Source: Novosphingobium sp. UBA6722 (GTDB lineage: Bacteria > Pseudomonadota > Alphaproteobacteria > Sphingomonadales > Sphingomonadaceae). Taken from it: a DNA stretch of 32,492 nucleotides. The DNA is taken from NCBI GenBank assembly GCA_002454125.1, contig DKII01000067.1:1-32492 (forward strand). Reading direction: 5' to 3'. The position numbers were made by a program, and so were the translations under genes. The notes under the pieces were generated by a model. That model ran no database searches, was not told the DNA's origin, and saw nothing but the letters and a program-made list of their open reading frames with translations. Positions 1 through 6,938 of this stretch are shown one piece after another. Each line of letters begins with the position of its first letter. Position 1 is the first letter of the stretch.

Positions 1-1
1 G

Positions 2-763
2 CTGGACGAGATGCCGCCGGGCCGCCAGCCGATCGACACCCGCGTGGTCGCGGTCGAGCGGCAGGACGATGTTTTCGCCGCGATTGGCCGGCACCTGGAG
101 AGCGGACAGCAGGCCTATTGGGTCTGCCCGATGGTGCGCGAGCAGGAGAACGAGGATCTGGCCGCCGCCGAGGCGCGCCATGCCGCCTTGCAGGCCCGGT
201 TCGGCGATACGGTCGTGCTGGTTCACGGTCAGCTTCGCCCGGAGATCAAGGACGCGGCGATGGAGCGCTTTGCCAGGGGGGAGGCGAAGCTGCTGGTTGC
301 CACCACCGTGATCGAAGTCGGCGTCGATGTCCCCAACGCGACGCTGATGGTGATCGAGCAGGCCGAGCGATTCGGGCTGGCGCAGCTCCACCAGCTGCGC
401 GGCCGGGTCGGGCGGGGCAGCGGCAAGAGCACCTGCCTGTTGCTGCGCGGGGCGAGCCTGTCGGAAACGGCGCGTGAACGGTTGGCGCTGATGCGCGAGA
501 CACAGGACGGGTTCCGGCTGGCCGAGGAGGACCTGCGGCTGCGCGGCGGGGGTGAGCTGCTTGGGACCCGGCAATCGGGCGACACACCCTTCCGCGTTGC
601 CAGTCTTGAGCAGATCCAGAAGCTGCTCCCGCTGGCACATGACGATGCCCGTTTGCTGATGGAGCGCGATGGTGGCCTTACCGGCGAACGCGGCGAAGCG
701 GCGCGGTTGTTGCTCTATCTCTTCGAACGCGACTGGGGCGTGCAGTTGCTGCGGGGCGGATAG
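2..763 (+). CDS. recG: ATP-dependent DNA helicase RecG, C-terminal part (5' end outside window)
   Basis: This is the last 253 residues of RecG, the superfamily 2 helicase that remodels stalled forks and branch-migrates Holliday junctions. The reading frame is open to the left edge, so the start and the wedge domain lie outside the window. The visible part begins in the second RecA-like lobe. It contains the stretch from GVDVPNATLMVIE to QAERFGLAQLHQL (codons near 319-390), followed by RGRVGRGSGKSTCLLL, which is the helicase motif VI region with its arginine finger. The C-terminal part (LRLRGGGELLGTRQSG) matches the RecG C-terminal domain. The frame ends at TAG 761-763. Family assignment is very secure. 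Nothing about regulation can be seen here because the promoter is missing. Confidence 0.96.
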   Translation: MDEMPPGRQPIDTRVVAVERQDDVFAAIGRHLESGQQAYWVCPMVREQENEDLAAAEARHAALQARFGDTVVLVHGQLRPEIKDAAMERFARGEAKLLVATTVIEVGVDVPNATLMVIEQAERFGLAQLHQLRGRVGRGSGKSTCLLLRGASLSETARERLALMRETQDGFRLAEEDLRLRGGGELLGTRQSGDTPFRVASLEQIQKLLPLAHDDARLLMERDGGLTGERGEAARLLLYLFERDWGVQLLRGG

Positions 764-793
764 GCAGCCCTAGGTCCAGCTTTGCGGGGCTGC
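764..793 (+). terminator. Inverted repeat directly after recG, possible terminator
   Basis: GCAGCCC (764-770) and GGGCTGC (787-793) can form a perfect 7-bp stem with a 16-nt loop, starting at the base after the recG stop codon. There is no T tract behind it, so a classical intrinsic terminator is not shown. A role in 3' end formation is inference from position only. Confidence 0.3.
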
Positions 794-841
794 GGTCGCT
801 GGGCCATGTGCCGCGACAGCCGCAAACCAGGGACCTTGCCG

Positions 842-1285
842 ATGACTGCCTTGCCTCGCGCCGCCCGACAGCTAGGCTATGCCGGCCTGTTGCCGCAGGC
901 GCTTTGCGCGCTCTACGTGCTCGATGGCGGCAAATGGCAATGGACCGTCCAGGCAATTGCCTTTGGATATGCGGCGCTGATCTTCAGCTTTCTGGGCGGA
1001 GTCTGGTGGGGCATCGGCATTGCCTGCCGCGATGCCCCGCGCTGGATCTTCGGGGCGGCCGTCATGCCCAGCCTCTTAGCGCTGGCGGCCTATGCGCCGT
1101 GGATCATTGGCTGGGAGTGGCCAGGCCCCTCGCTGATCGCGCTTGGACTGTTGCTGCTGGCATCGCCGCTGGTTGATCGGGCGATCGGCGGGCTGGAGCG
1201 GGATTGGCTGGCGCTGCGCTGGCAGCTTTCGCTTGGCCTTGGCGGACTGACGACCCTGATCGGGTTCGCCGCGCTCAAAGGATGA
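842..1285 (+). CDS. DUF3429 family integral membrane protein
   Basis: A 147-residue, strongly hydrophobic protein with about four to five predicted membrane segments, for example around residues 13-30, 38-58, 66-85 and 93-110, and a final one near the C-terminus. The composition and the W-rich motif LGGVWWGIG resemble DUF3429 inner-membrane proteins, whose function is unknown. I chose ATG 842 because AGGGA at 829-833 lies 8 nt upstream. The frame stays open to an ATG at 782, but that extension is Arg-rich and has no ribosome binding site. The gene follows recG in the same direction and its stop codon lies 3 bp from the encoded CCA end of the opposing tRNA-Pro. No catalytic residues can be assigned. 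Confidence 0.8.
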   Translation: MTALPRAARQLGYAGLLPQALCALYVLDGGKWQWTVQAIAFGYAALIFSFLGGVWWGIGIACRDAPRWIFGAAVMPSLLALAAYAPWIIGWEWPGPSLIALGLLLLASPLVDRAIGGLERDWLALRWQLSLGLGGLTTLIGFAALKG

Positions 1286-1287
1286 TT

Positions 1288-1364
1288 TGGTCGGGGAAAG
1301 AGGATTCGAACCTCCGGCCCCTGCCTCCCGAAGACAGTGCTCTACCAGGCTGAGCTATTCCCCG
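1288..1364 (-). tRNA. tRNA-Pro (anticodon CGG), CCA encoded
   Basis: Read on the minus strand, a complete cloverleaf folds. Acceptor strands CGGGGAA and TTCCCCG pair, the D stem is GCTC/GAGC, and the anticodon stem CTGTC/GGCAG holds loop TTCGGGA with anticodon CGG (plus-strand CCG at 1328-1330). The T stem GGAGG/CCTCT holds loop TTCGAAT. Base 73 is A and the first pair is C1-G72, as is usual for tRNA-Pro. The 3' CCA is encoded (complement of 1288-1290). It decodes CCG, a common codon in this GC-rich genome. Confidence 0.97.
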
Positions 1365-1406
1365 ACCGATCATCACCCCTGCAGAGAGGGGCAAGGCAGG
1401 AGCGCG

Positions 1407-1435
1407 CCTATAGATAGCGAAGTGCGGGGTGGCAA
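1407..1435 (-). promoter_or_regulatory. Probable sigma70-type promoter of tRNA-Pro
   Basis: On the minus strand TTGCCA (complement of 1430-1435) is followed after exactly 17 nt by TATAGG (complement of 1407-1412). Transcription would start near 1400, about 36 nt before the mature 5' end at 1364. The leader could form a small hairpin, CCCCT/AGGGG, at 1376-1391. This is pattern recognition only. Confidence 0.55.
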
Positions 1436-1442
1436 GCGGGGA

Positions 1443-1486
1443 CTTATCAACTTTCGTCCACAGGCTTATCCAGACTTGTCGACAGG
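1443..1486. repeat. Imperfect 22-bp tandem repeat with DnaA-box-like elements
   Basis: Two adjacent 22-bp units (1443-1464 and 1465-1486) both start with CTTATC and end with ACAGG; by eye 16 of 22 positions agree. The second unit contains TTATCCAGA at 1466-1474, one mismatch from the DnaA box TTATCCACA. This lies in the 195-bp stretch between the tRNA-Pro and thyA, which holds no gene I can recognise. Function unknown. Confidence 0.4.
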
Positions 1487-1559
1487 GCTCTACCGCATCA
1501 CTCCCAATCTCAATGTGACAGCATTTTCCCCGAATCACGAAAACAAGATTAGTGGGAGC

Positions 1560-2534
1560 ATGGCCACTCAGCTCGACTTCCTATTCCCGGACCCTAGTCC
1601 TCATTCGGGATTGCAGCATCCCGAACGGCAATATTTGAACCTTATGAGGAAGGTTTGGCTTGGTGGTTCGCAGCGAATCGACCGTACAGGGATTGGAACG
1701 AAGTCCATTCTCGGAGCGTCGATGAGGTTCGATCTGAGTGGGGGAAAGATGCCTCTACTCACCACCAAGCGTGTTTACTGGAAAACAGCGACGAGAGAGC
1801 TGCTGTGGTTCCTTACCGGCGACACGAACATTCGTCCGCTCGTACTTCAAGGGGTCAAGATCTGGAACGAATGGCCTCATGCTCGTTATGTGCGAGAGAC
1901 GGGGCACCAGCTGGAACTCGATCTATTTGTGTCACGGATAGCTGAAGACGAAGAATTCGCTCAAAAATGGGGCGATCTCGGTCCAGTGTACGGTAAACAG
2001 TGGGTGGATTGGCCGGTCTTTGAAGAGACCGGGAACGGTAATTTTCGAAAGCGTAGCAAGGGCATAAATCAGGTTGCACAAGTTGTCGAAAGCCTAAGAA
2101 ACAATCCAGGCAGTCGGCGCCACATTATCGAGGGTTGGAACGTAGCCGAACTCGACCAAATGGCGCTACCGCCTTGCCATAAGACATACCAGTTCCACGT
2201 AGCAGACGGGAAACTGAACGGGATTCTGTATCAAAGGAGCTGCGATATCGCGTTGGGTCTCCCATTCAACCTCTGGTCCGCTGCGTTGTTGACCCGGATG
2301 TTGGCACAGCAATGTGATTACGAACCTGGCGAGCTCGTATGGGTTGGCGGTGACGTCCACTTGTATTTGAATCATGCGGACTTGATCGAGGAACAGATCA
2401 CGAGAACTCCGCGCGGTTTCCCGCGGCTGACGATACTGCGAAAGCCGCCTTCAATATTCGACTACACAATCGATGACTTCGTGGTGGCTGACTACGCTCC
2501 GCAAACGCATATCGCAGCAGCGGTCGCTGTTTAA
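1560..2534 (+). CDS. thyA: Thymidylate synthase (ThyA), compositionally atypical
   Basis: ThyA methylates dUMP to dTMP with 5,10-methylene-THF, which becomes dihydrofolate. The 324-residue protein carries the family signatures in order: DRTGIGT near the N-terminus, ELLWFLTGDTNI, GDLGPVYGKQW, the active-site Cys in ALPPCHKTYQF, RSCDIALGLPFN and GGDVHLYLNH. It is of the long type, with an insert of about 50 residues before GDLGPVYGKQW like the Lactobacillus casei enzyme; the E. coli enzyme is 264 residues. ATG 1560 is preferred because the conserved QYLNLM lies downstream, but GGGAG (1554-1558) is only one base from it; GTG 1515 is an alternative. The gene is markedly less GC-rich than its neighbours (30 of 60 G+C at 1621-1680, against 39 of 60 at 4021-4080) and has no dihydrofolate reductase gene beside it. 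Horizontal acquisition is inferred. Confidence 0.95.
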   Translation: MATQLDFLFPDPSPHSGLQHPERQYLNLMRKVWLGGSQRIDRTGIGTKSILGASMRFDLSGGKMPLLTTKRVYWKTATRELLWFLTGDTNIRPLVLQGVKIWNEWPHARYVRETGHQLELDLFVSRIAEDEEFAQKWGDLGPVYGKQWVDWPVFEETGNGNFRKRSKGINQVAQVVESLRNNPGSRRHIIEGWNVAELDQMALPPCHKTYQFHVADGKLNGILYQRSCDIALGLPFNLWSAALLTRMLAQQCDYEPGELVWVGGDVHLYLNHADLIEEQITRTPRGFPRLTILRKPPSIFDYTIDDFVVADYAPQTHIAAAVAV

Positions 2535-2562
2535 AGGTCTAACCGGAACCGGCCTGTTCCGC

Positions 2563-2591
2563 TTGACGCTCGACTCGCTTTGAAATAAAAT
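2563..2591 (+). promoter_or_regulatory. Sigma70-like promoter for the branched-chain oxoacid dehydrogenase operon
   Basis: TTGACG (2563-2568), a 17-nt spacer, then TAAAAT (2586-2591). Both hexamers match the sigma70 consensus at five of six positions. The predicted start near 2598 leaves a leader of about 48 nt before the E1 alpha gene. Assignment rests on the pattern and on its place directly upstream of the operon. Confidence 0.65.
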
Positions 2592-2610
2592 AACGCTCAC
2601 TTAGAATATT

Positions 2611-2630
2611 GCTTCCACCCCTCTGGAAGC
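2611..2630 (+). promoter_or_regulatory. Hairpin in the leader of the oxoacid dehydrogenase operon
   Basis: GCTTCC (2611-2616) and GGAAGC (2625-2630) form a perfect 6-bp inverted repeat with an 8-nt loop, just ahead of the GGGAGAG ribosome binding site (2631-2637). It could be an RNA hairpin affecting translation or a protein operator downstream of the promoter. There is no T tract, so a terminator is unlikely. Confidence 0.4.
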
Positions 2631-2645
2631 GGGAGAGCGCGAAGG

Positions 2646-3947
2646 ATGGCCACCGGACCTGATCCTGCGAAGACCGCGCGCGGCAATCTGCCGCCGTTGT
2701 CGTTGCACGTGCCCGAGCCGAATTTCCGGCCCGGTGACCCGGTCGACTATTCGTTCCTCGATATTCCGCCGGCTGGCGCGCTGCCGCGTCCCGATGAGAC
2801 CTGCGCTGCGACCGAAACAACGCCGCTCTGCTCGGGCATGGTCCGCGTGCTGGGTGACGATCACCGGGCTGTGGGCCCGTGGGACCCCAAGCTCGATCCC
2901 GAAACGCTGCGGCGGATGCTGCGCGCGATGGCGCTGACCCGCGCCTTCGATGACCGGATGTATCGCGGCCAGCGGCAGGGCAAGACCAGCTTCTACATGA
3001 AGTGCACCGGGGAAGAGGCCACCTCGGTCGCCTCGACCTTTGCGCTCGCCGCGGACGACATGGTGTTCCCGTCCTATCGCCAGCAGGGCATCCTGATCGC
3101 GCGCGGCTATCCGCTGACCGAGATGATCAATCAGATCTACTCGAACAAGGCGGACAAGCTGAAGGGCCGGCAGCTGCCGATCATGTATTCGTGCCGGGAC
3201 TACAATTTCTTCACGATCAGCGGCAACCTGGCGACGCAGTATCCGCAGGCGGTTGGCTGGGCCATGGCCTCTGCGATCAAGGGCGATAGCCGGATCGCGA
3301 CGGCTTGGGTCGGCGAAGGCTCCAGCGCCGAGGGGGATTTCCACGCTGCGATGACCTTTGCTGCGGTCTATAACGCGCCGGTGGTCATGAACGTCGTCAA
3401 CAACCAGTGGGCGATCTCAAGCTTCTCGGGCTTTGCAGGGGCGGAGCGCAGCACCTTTGCCAACCGCGCCGTCGGCTATGGCATCGCCGGGATCCGGGTT
3501 GACGGGAACGATGCGCTGGCGGTCTATGCTGCGACCCGCTGGGCCGCCAATCGCGCCCGCGCCAATGGCGGACCGACGCTGATCGAGCACTTCACCTACC
3601 GCGCCGAAGGACACTCGACCTCGGACGATCCCAGCGCCTACCGCTCGGCTCATGAGCGCGAGGAATGGCCGCTGGGCGATCCGATCATGCGGCTGAAGCG
3701 CCACCTGATCGAACTGGGTGAATGGTCGATTGAGCAGCAAGAGGCGATGGATGCCGAGCTGGTCGACCTGGTCAAGGCCGCGACCAAGGAGGCCGAGAAG
3801 AACGGCATCCTTGGCCACGGCCTGCACCACCCGTTCCACACCATGTTCGAGGACGTCTACAAGGAGCTGCCCTGGCACCTTGAAGAGCAAGCCGAGCAGG
3901 CAATCCGCGAACGCCAGATCAAGTGGCCCGAATGGAAGCCGGAATGA
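2646..3947 (+). CDS. bkdA1: Branched-chain 2-oxoacid dehydrogenase E1 component, alpha subunit
   Basis: The ThDP-dependent E1 alpha2beta2 enzyme decarboxylates the 2-oxoacids derived from Val, Leu and Ile and transfers the acyl group to the lipoyl arm of E2. The 433-residue protein has the branched-chain type N-terminal extension (PVDYSFLDIPPAG), the ThDP/Mg binding segment GEGSSAEGDFH to VVNNQWAIS (residues about 220-260) and the loop YRAEGHSTSDDPSAYR (about 318-333), which corresponds to the phosphorylation loop of the mitochondrial enzyme. GGGAGAG at 2631-2637 lies 8 nt before ATG 2646. Its stop overlaps the E1 beta start in an ATGA. The extension and the neighbouring E2 favour branched-chain oxoacids over pyruvate or acetoin. 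No E3 (lipoamide dehydrogenase) gene is nearby, so E3 must come from elsewhere in the genome. Confidence 0.94.
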   Translation: MATGPDPAKTARGNLPPLSLHVPEPNFRPGDPVDYSFLDIPPAGALPRPDETCAATETTPLCSGMVRVLGDDHRAVGPWDPKLDPETLRRMLRAMALTRAFDDRMYRGQRQGKTSFYMKCTGEEATSVASTFALAADDMVFPSYRQQGILIARGYPLTEMINQIYSNKADKLKGRQLPIMYSCRDYNFFTISGNLATQYPQAVGWAMASAIKGDSRIATAWVGEGSSAEGDFHAAMTFAAVYNAPVVMNVVNNQWAISSFSGFAGAERSTFANRAVGYGIAGIRVDGNDALAVYAATRWAANRARANGGPTLIEHFTYRAEGHSTSDDPSAYRSAHEREEWPLGDPIMRLKRHLIELGEWSIEQQEAMDAELVDLVKAATKEAEKNGILGHGLHHPFHTMFEDVYKELPWHLEEQAEQAIRERQIKWPEWKPE

Positions 3948-4978
3948 CCGAGGCAGCCACCACCACACGCCGCCTCAACATGATCGAGGCGATCAACGAA
4001 GCGCTCCACGTGATGATGGAGCGCGATCCCAACGTCGTCGTGTTTGGCGAGGACGTCGGCTATTTCGGCGGGGTGTTCCGCGCGACGGCAGGGCTGCAAA
4101 AGCAGTTCGGCAAGCACCGCGTGTTCGATACCCCGATCAACGAATGCGGGATCATCGGCGCAGCAGTAGGGATGGGGGCCTATGGCCTGCGCCCCGTGCC
4201 GGAAATCCAGTTTGCTGACTACATCTATCCCGGTCTTGACCAGCTGATCTCCGAAGCGGCGCGGCTGCGCTATCGCTCGGCCGGCGAGTTTATTGCCCCG
4301 ATCACGGTGCGCTCGCCCTTCGGCGGCGGGATCTTTGGCGGGCAGACCCACAGCCAGTCGCCCGAGGCGCTGTTCACCCATGTCGCCGGCCTCAAGACGG
4401 TGATTCCGTGCACCCCCTATGACGCCAAGGGCCTGCTGATCAGCGCGATCGAGGATGACGATCCGGTGATCTTCTTCGAACCCAAGCGAATCTACAATGG
4501 CCCGTTCTCTGGCTATTACGACAAGCCGGTCGAGCCCTGGGCCAAGCATGAGGGTAGCGAGGTTCCCGAGGGCTACTACAAGGTACCACTCGGCAAGGCG
4601 CGGATCGTTCAGGAAGGCGAGGCGATGAGCGTGATCGCCTATGGCACCATGATCCACGTGGCTCAGGCCGTCTGCCGCGAGAAGGGCATCGACGCCGAGA
4701 TCATCGACCTGCGCACCCTGGTCCCGCTCGACATTGAGACTGTGGAAAAGTCTGTGAAGAAAACCGGCAAATGCCTCATCATCCACGAAGCGACCCGCAC
4801 CGGCGGGTTCGGCGGCGAGCTTTCGGCGCTGGTCCAGGAGCGCTGCTTCTACCACCTCGAAGCGCCGATCGAGCGCGTGACCGGCTTCGACACTCCCTAT
4901 CCGCACAGCCTCGAGTGGGCCTATTTCCCTGGTCCCGTCCGCATCGGCGAGGCGGTTGACCGGCTGATGAAAGCGTAA
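3944..4978 (+). CDS. bkdA2: Branched-chain 2-oxoacid dehydrogenase E1 component, beta subunit
   Basis: Partner of the upstream E1 alpha; the two form the ThDP-binding active sites at their interface. The 344-residue protein begins MTEAATTTRRLNMIEAIN and shows VFGEDVGYFGGVFRAT, DTPINECGIIGAAVGMGAYG with the Glu expected to activate ThDP, the EIQFADYIYPGLDQ segment, and the C-terminal transketolase-like domain (DLRTLVPLDIETVEKSVKKT, then HEATRTGGFGGEL). ATG 3944 overlaps the preceding stop by 4 nt, which points to translational coupling. The frame is open to 3923, but that lies inside E1 alpha. The E2 gene begins 5 nt after the stop codon. Confidence 0.94.
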   Translation: MTEAATTTRRLNMIEAINEALHVMMERDPNVVVFGEDVGYFGGVFRATAGLQKQFGKHRVFDTPINECGIIGAAVGMGAYGLRPVPEIQFADYIYPGLDQLISEAARLRYRSAGEFIAPITVRSPFGGGIFGGQTHSQSPEALFTHVAGLKTVIPCTPYDAKGLLISAIEDDDPVIFFEPKRIYNGPFSGYYDKPVEPWAKHEGSEVPEGYYKVPLGKARIVQEGEAMSVIAYGTMIHVAQAVCREKGIDAEIIDLRTLVPLDIETVEKSVKKTGKCLIIHEATRTGGFGGELSALVQERCFYHLEAPIERVTGFDTPYPHSLEWAYFPGPVRIGEAVDRLMKA

Positions 4979-4983
4979 CGACC

Positions 4984-6246
4984 ATGGGTAAGTTCACGTT
5001 CCGCCTCCCCGACATTGGCGAAGGCATCGCCGAGGCCGAGATCGTCACCTGGCACGTCAAGGTGGGTGACCGGATCGAGGAAGACGGCAAGATCGCCGAC
5101 GTCATGACCGACAAGGCTACGGTCGAGATGGAAAGCCCGGTCTCGGGCGTGGTCATGGAAGTGGCCGGGGCCGAGGGCGACATGATCGCGATCGGCTCGC
5201 CGCTGGTGGTAATTGAAACCGATGGTGAAGGGGAGGCCGAGGAGCCTGCACCCGCTGCCAAGGCAGAGTCTGCCCCAGTGGCGACTGCCGCTCCAGCGCC
5301 TGTTATCGAAGCTACGCCGGTTCCGCCGCCGCCAGCACCAGCACCTGTTGTGGAGCAGCCGGCGGCGCATGCTGCAAAGGTCCTTGCCAGCCCAGCCGTC
5401 CGCGCCCGTGCCGCCGATCTGGGGATCGATCTGGCCCAGGTTAAGCCGGCCGAAGATGGCCGCATTCGCCACGCCGATCTCGACGCCTTCCTGGCCTACA
5501 ACGCGGCCGGCGGCTTCCGCGCGGTCGGTGCCAAGCGCGCCGACCAGCAGGTCAAGGTAATCGGCCTGCGCCGCCGCATTTCCGAGAACATGGCGGCGTC
5601 CAAGCGCAACATTCCGCACTTCTCCTATGTCGAGGAATGCGATGCGACCGCACTGGAGGAGATGCGCGCCCAGCTAAATGCCGCCCGTGGAAACCGGCCC
5701 AAGCTGACCCTGCTGCCGCTGCTGATCACCGCGCTTTGCCGCGCGCTGCCGGACTTCCCGATGCTCAATGCCCGCTTCGATGACGAGGCTGGCGTCGTGA
5801 CGCGCTTCGGCTCGGTGCACCTTGGCATGGCGACCCAGACCGATGGCGGGCTGATGGTTCCGGTAATCCGCGATGCCCAGGACAAGAACCTGTGGCAACT
5901 TGCGGCCGAGATTGCGCGCCTGGCCGAAGCCGCCCGCAACGGTACGGCCAAGAGCGAGGAGCTGTCCGGCTCGACCATTACGCTGACGTCACTCGGCCCA
6001 CTCGGTGGCGTCGCCCACACGCCGGTTATCAATCGCCCGGAAGTGGCCATCATCGGCCCGAACCGGATTATCGAGCGGCCGATGTTCGTACCCGATGGCA
6101 TGGGCGGCGAGCGCATCGAGAAGCGCAAGCTGATGAACCTGTCGATCAGCTGCGATCACCGCGTGGTCGATGGCTGGGATGCAGCCAGCTTCGTCCAGGC
6201 GATCAAGCGCCTGATCGAAACGCCGGTCCTGCTGCTGGCAGACTGA
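4984..6246 (+). CDS. bkdB: Branched-chain 2-oxoacid dehydrogenase E2 (dihydrolipoyl acyltransferase)
   Basis: E2 is the core of the complex: it carries the acyl group on a lipoyl-lysine and hands it to CoA. Domains in order: a single lipoyl domain at residues 1-80 with the modified Lys44 in MTDKATVEM; an Ala/Pro-rich linker at about 82-130; a peripheral E3/E1-binding domain at about 131-167 (SPAVRARAADLGIDL); and the catalytic acyltransferase domain to residue 420, with the HxxxD motif SCDHRVVDGWD (His392 and Asp396). Length is normal for a one-lipoyl-domain E2. The gene is 5 nt behind E1 beta and is the last of the operon. The convergent gene after it begins its stop codon 3 bp away. No lpd follows. 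Confidence 0.94.
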   Translation: MGKFTFRLPDIGEGIAEAEIVTWHVKVGDRIEEDGKIADVMTDKATVEMESPVSGVVMEVAGAEGDMIAIGSPLVVIETDGEGEAEEPAPAAKAESAPVATAAPAPVIEATPVPPPPAPAPVVEQPAAHAAKVLASPAVRARAADLGIDLAQVKPAEDGRIRHADLDAFLAYNAAGGFRAVGAKRADQQVKVIGLRRRISENMAASKRNIPHFSYVEECDATALEEMRAQLNAARGNRPKLTLLPLLITALCRALPDFPMLNARFDDEAGVVTRFGSVHLGMATQTDGGLMVPVIRDAQDKNLWQLAAEIARLAEAARNGTAKSEELSGSTITLTSLGPLGGVAHTPVINRPEVAIIGPNRIIERPMFVPDGMGGERIEKRKLMNLSISCDHRVVDGWDAASFVQAIKRLIETPVLLLAD

Positions 6247-6248
6247 GG

Positions 6249-6692
6249 TTAGCGCACAATCGCACTATAGGCGATCCGGCCCTGGCCGCGTGATGCGGTG
6301 CGGGGATCCACGCGCCAGCGCACGTGGGTGACGTCTTCGGGGGTCGCCAGCCGTTCGCCAGTGTAGATGGCGCCAAGTTTGCCCCAGGTGCGGCCGCCGT
6401 CGATCGAGACTTCCTCGTCGCCATTGGCGCTGCCTTGGTAATAGACCGAACGGGGCAGGGGATTGGTGACGACAAAACCGCCATCGCCGCCCATCTTGTA
6501 CCAGCGCACGACATAGACCACCCGGTCACCGCGATTGAGTTCGCTGGCGGGTTCGAGCATCCGGCCGGCCTTGGGGGTGACACGCTCGACAAATACGGCG
6601 CTATCCAGCGAGACCGCGGGAGCGGCAAGGGCCGGTGCAGCGGATGCGATGCAGACGAAGCCAGCAAGTGCGGCGCGGACAGTGCGATTCAT
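6249..6692 (-). CDS. Small secreted protein of unknown function, DUF11-like
   Basis: A 147-residue protein with a clear Sec signal peptide: MNRT, a hydrophobic stretch AALAGFVCIASAA, and a probable AxA cleavage site near residue 24 (PALAAPA). The mature part contains DRVVYVVRWYKMGG, VTNPLPRSVYYQGSA, VSIDGGRTWGKLG and VRWRVDP. This combination of a 'norm of non-contractile junctions' and a described 'virtual measurement' sentence recalls the beta-sandwich repeats of DUF11-like surface proteins, though here there is one unit only. ATG 6692 is chosen so that the signal peptide starts correctly; the frame is open to 6731. It converges with the E2 gene. Function is unknown and the family link is tentative. 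Confidence 0.7.
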   Translation of the reverse strand: MNRTVRAALAGFVCIASAAPALAAPAVSLDSAVFVERVTPKAGRMLEPASELNRGDRVVYVVRWYKMGGDGGFVVTNPLPRSVYYQGSANGDEEVSIDGGRTWGKLGAIYTGERLATPEDVTHVRWRVDPRTASRGQGRIAYSAIVR

Positions 6693-6797
6693 GGCGATAA
6701 GCCCCCGGTTGTTCGCCGACGCTTGTCGCAAAGAGGGGCAAAGGAATGGTTAATTCGGCCTTAGCCATGATGCGCGCAAATTGCTGCGCGAACCCCG

Positions 6798-6826
6798 TTG
6801 ACAGCCCCGGCGCGAGGCCCTAGTGG
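6798..6826 (+). promoter_or_regulatory. Probable sigma70-type promoter of tRNA-Asp
   Basis: TTGACA (6798-6803), 17 nt, then TAGTGG (6821-6826). The -35 hexamer is a full consensus match; the -10 is weak. The expected start near 6833 coincides with the first base of the inverted repeat that frames the tRNA. Confidence 0.6.
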
Positions 6827-6832
6827 CGCGGC

Positions 6833-6930
6833 TCCCAAGTGGCTGCGCGGGTGTAGCTCAGTTGGTTAGAGTGCCGGCCTGTCACGCCGGAGGTCGCGGG
6901 TTCGAGCCCCGTCACTCGCGCCACTTGGGA
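6833..6930 (+). repeat. 11-bp perfect inverted repeat framing tRNA-Asp
   Basis: TCCCAAGTGGC (6833-6843) lies before the tRNA and its exact reverse complement GCCACTTGGGA (6920-6930) begins at discriminator base G73 and includes the encoded CCA. Three unpaired leader bases (6844-6846) separate the upstream arm from the mature 5' end. In the precursor RNA the two arms could extend the acceptor helix and bury the CCA until processing. Confidence 0.75.
6847..6923 (+). tRNA. tRNA-Asp (anticodon GTC), CCA encoded
   Basis: The cloverleaf is complete. The acceptor GCGGGTG pairs with CACTCGC (one G-T pair), the D arm contains TAGCTCAGTTGGTTAGAG, and the anticodon stem CCGGC/GCCGG holds loop CTGTCAC with anticodon GTC at 6881-6883. 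The T arm is GCGGG TTCGAGC CCCGT. The discriminator base is G73 (6920), an identity element of tRNA-Asp, followed by encoded CCA at 6921-6923. Confidence 0.97.
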
Positions 6931-6938
6931 CGTTCTTC

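Noticed and set aside
1443..1560. Chromosomal replication origin
   Set aside because: Only one near-consensus DnaA box is present, and none of the genes usually found at alphaproteobacterial origins (such as hemE or dnaA) is in the window.
1288..2534. Genomic island inserted at tRNA-Pro
   Set aside because: The foreign-looking gene lies on the 5' side of the tRNA, no integrase is present and no second copy of the tRNA 3' end was found in the flanking sequence.
2611..2630. Terminator of thyA
   Set aside because: The hairpin lies downstream of the predicted promoter of the next operon, its stem is short and no T tract follows.
2601..3344. A 247-codon minus-strand frame over the E1 alpha gene
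   Set aside because: It is a shadow of a gene with clear ThDP-binding motifs; the translation is Arg/Gly/His-rich and shows no domain.
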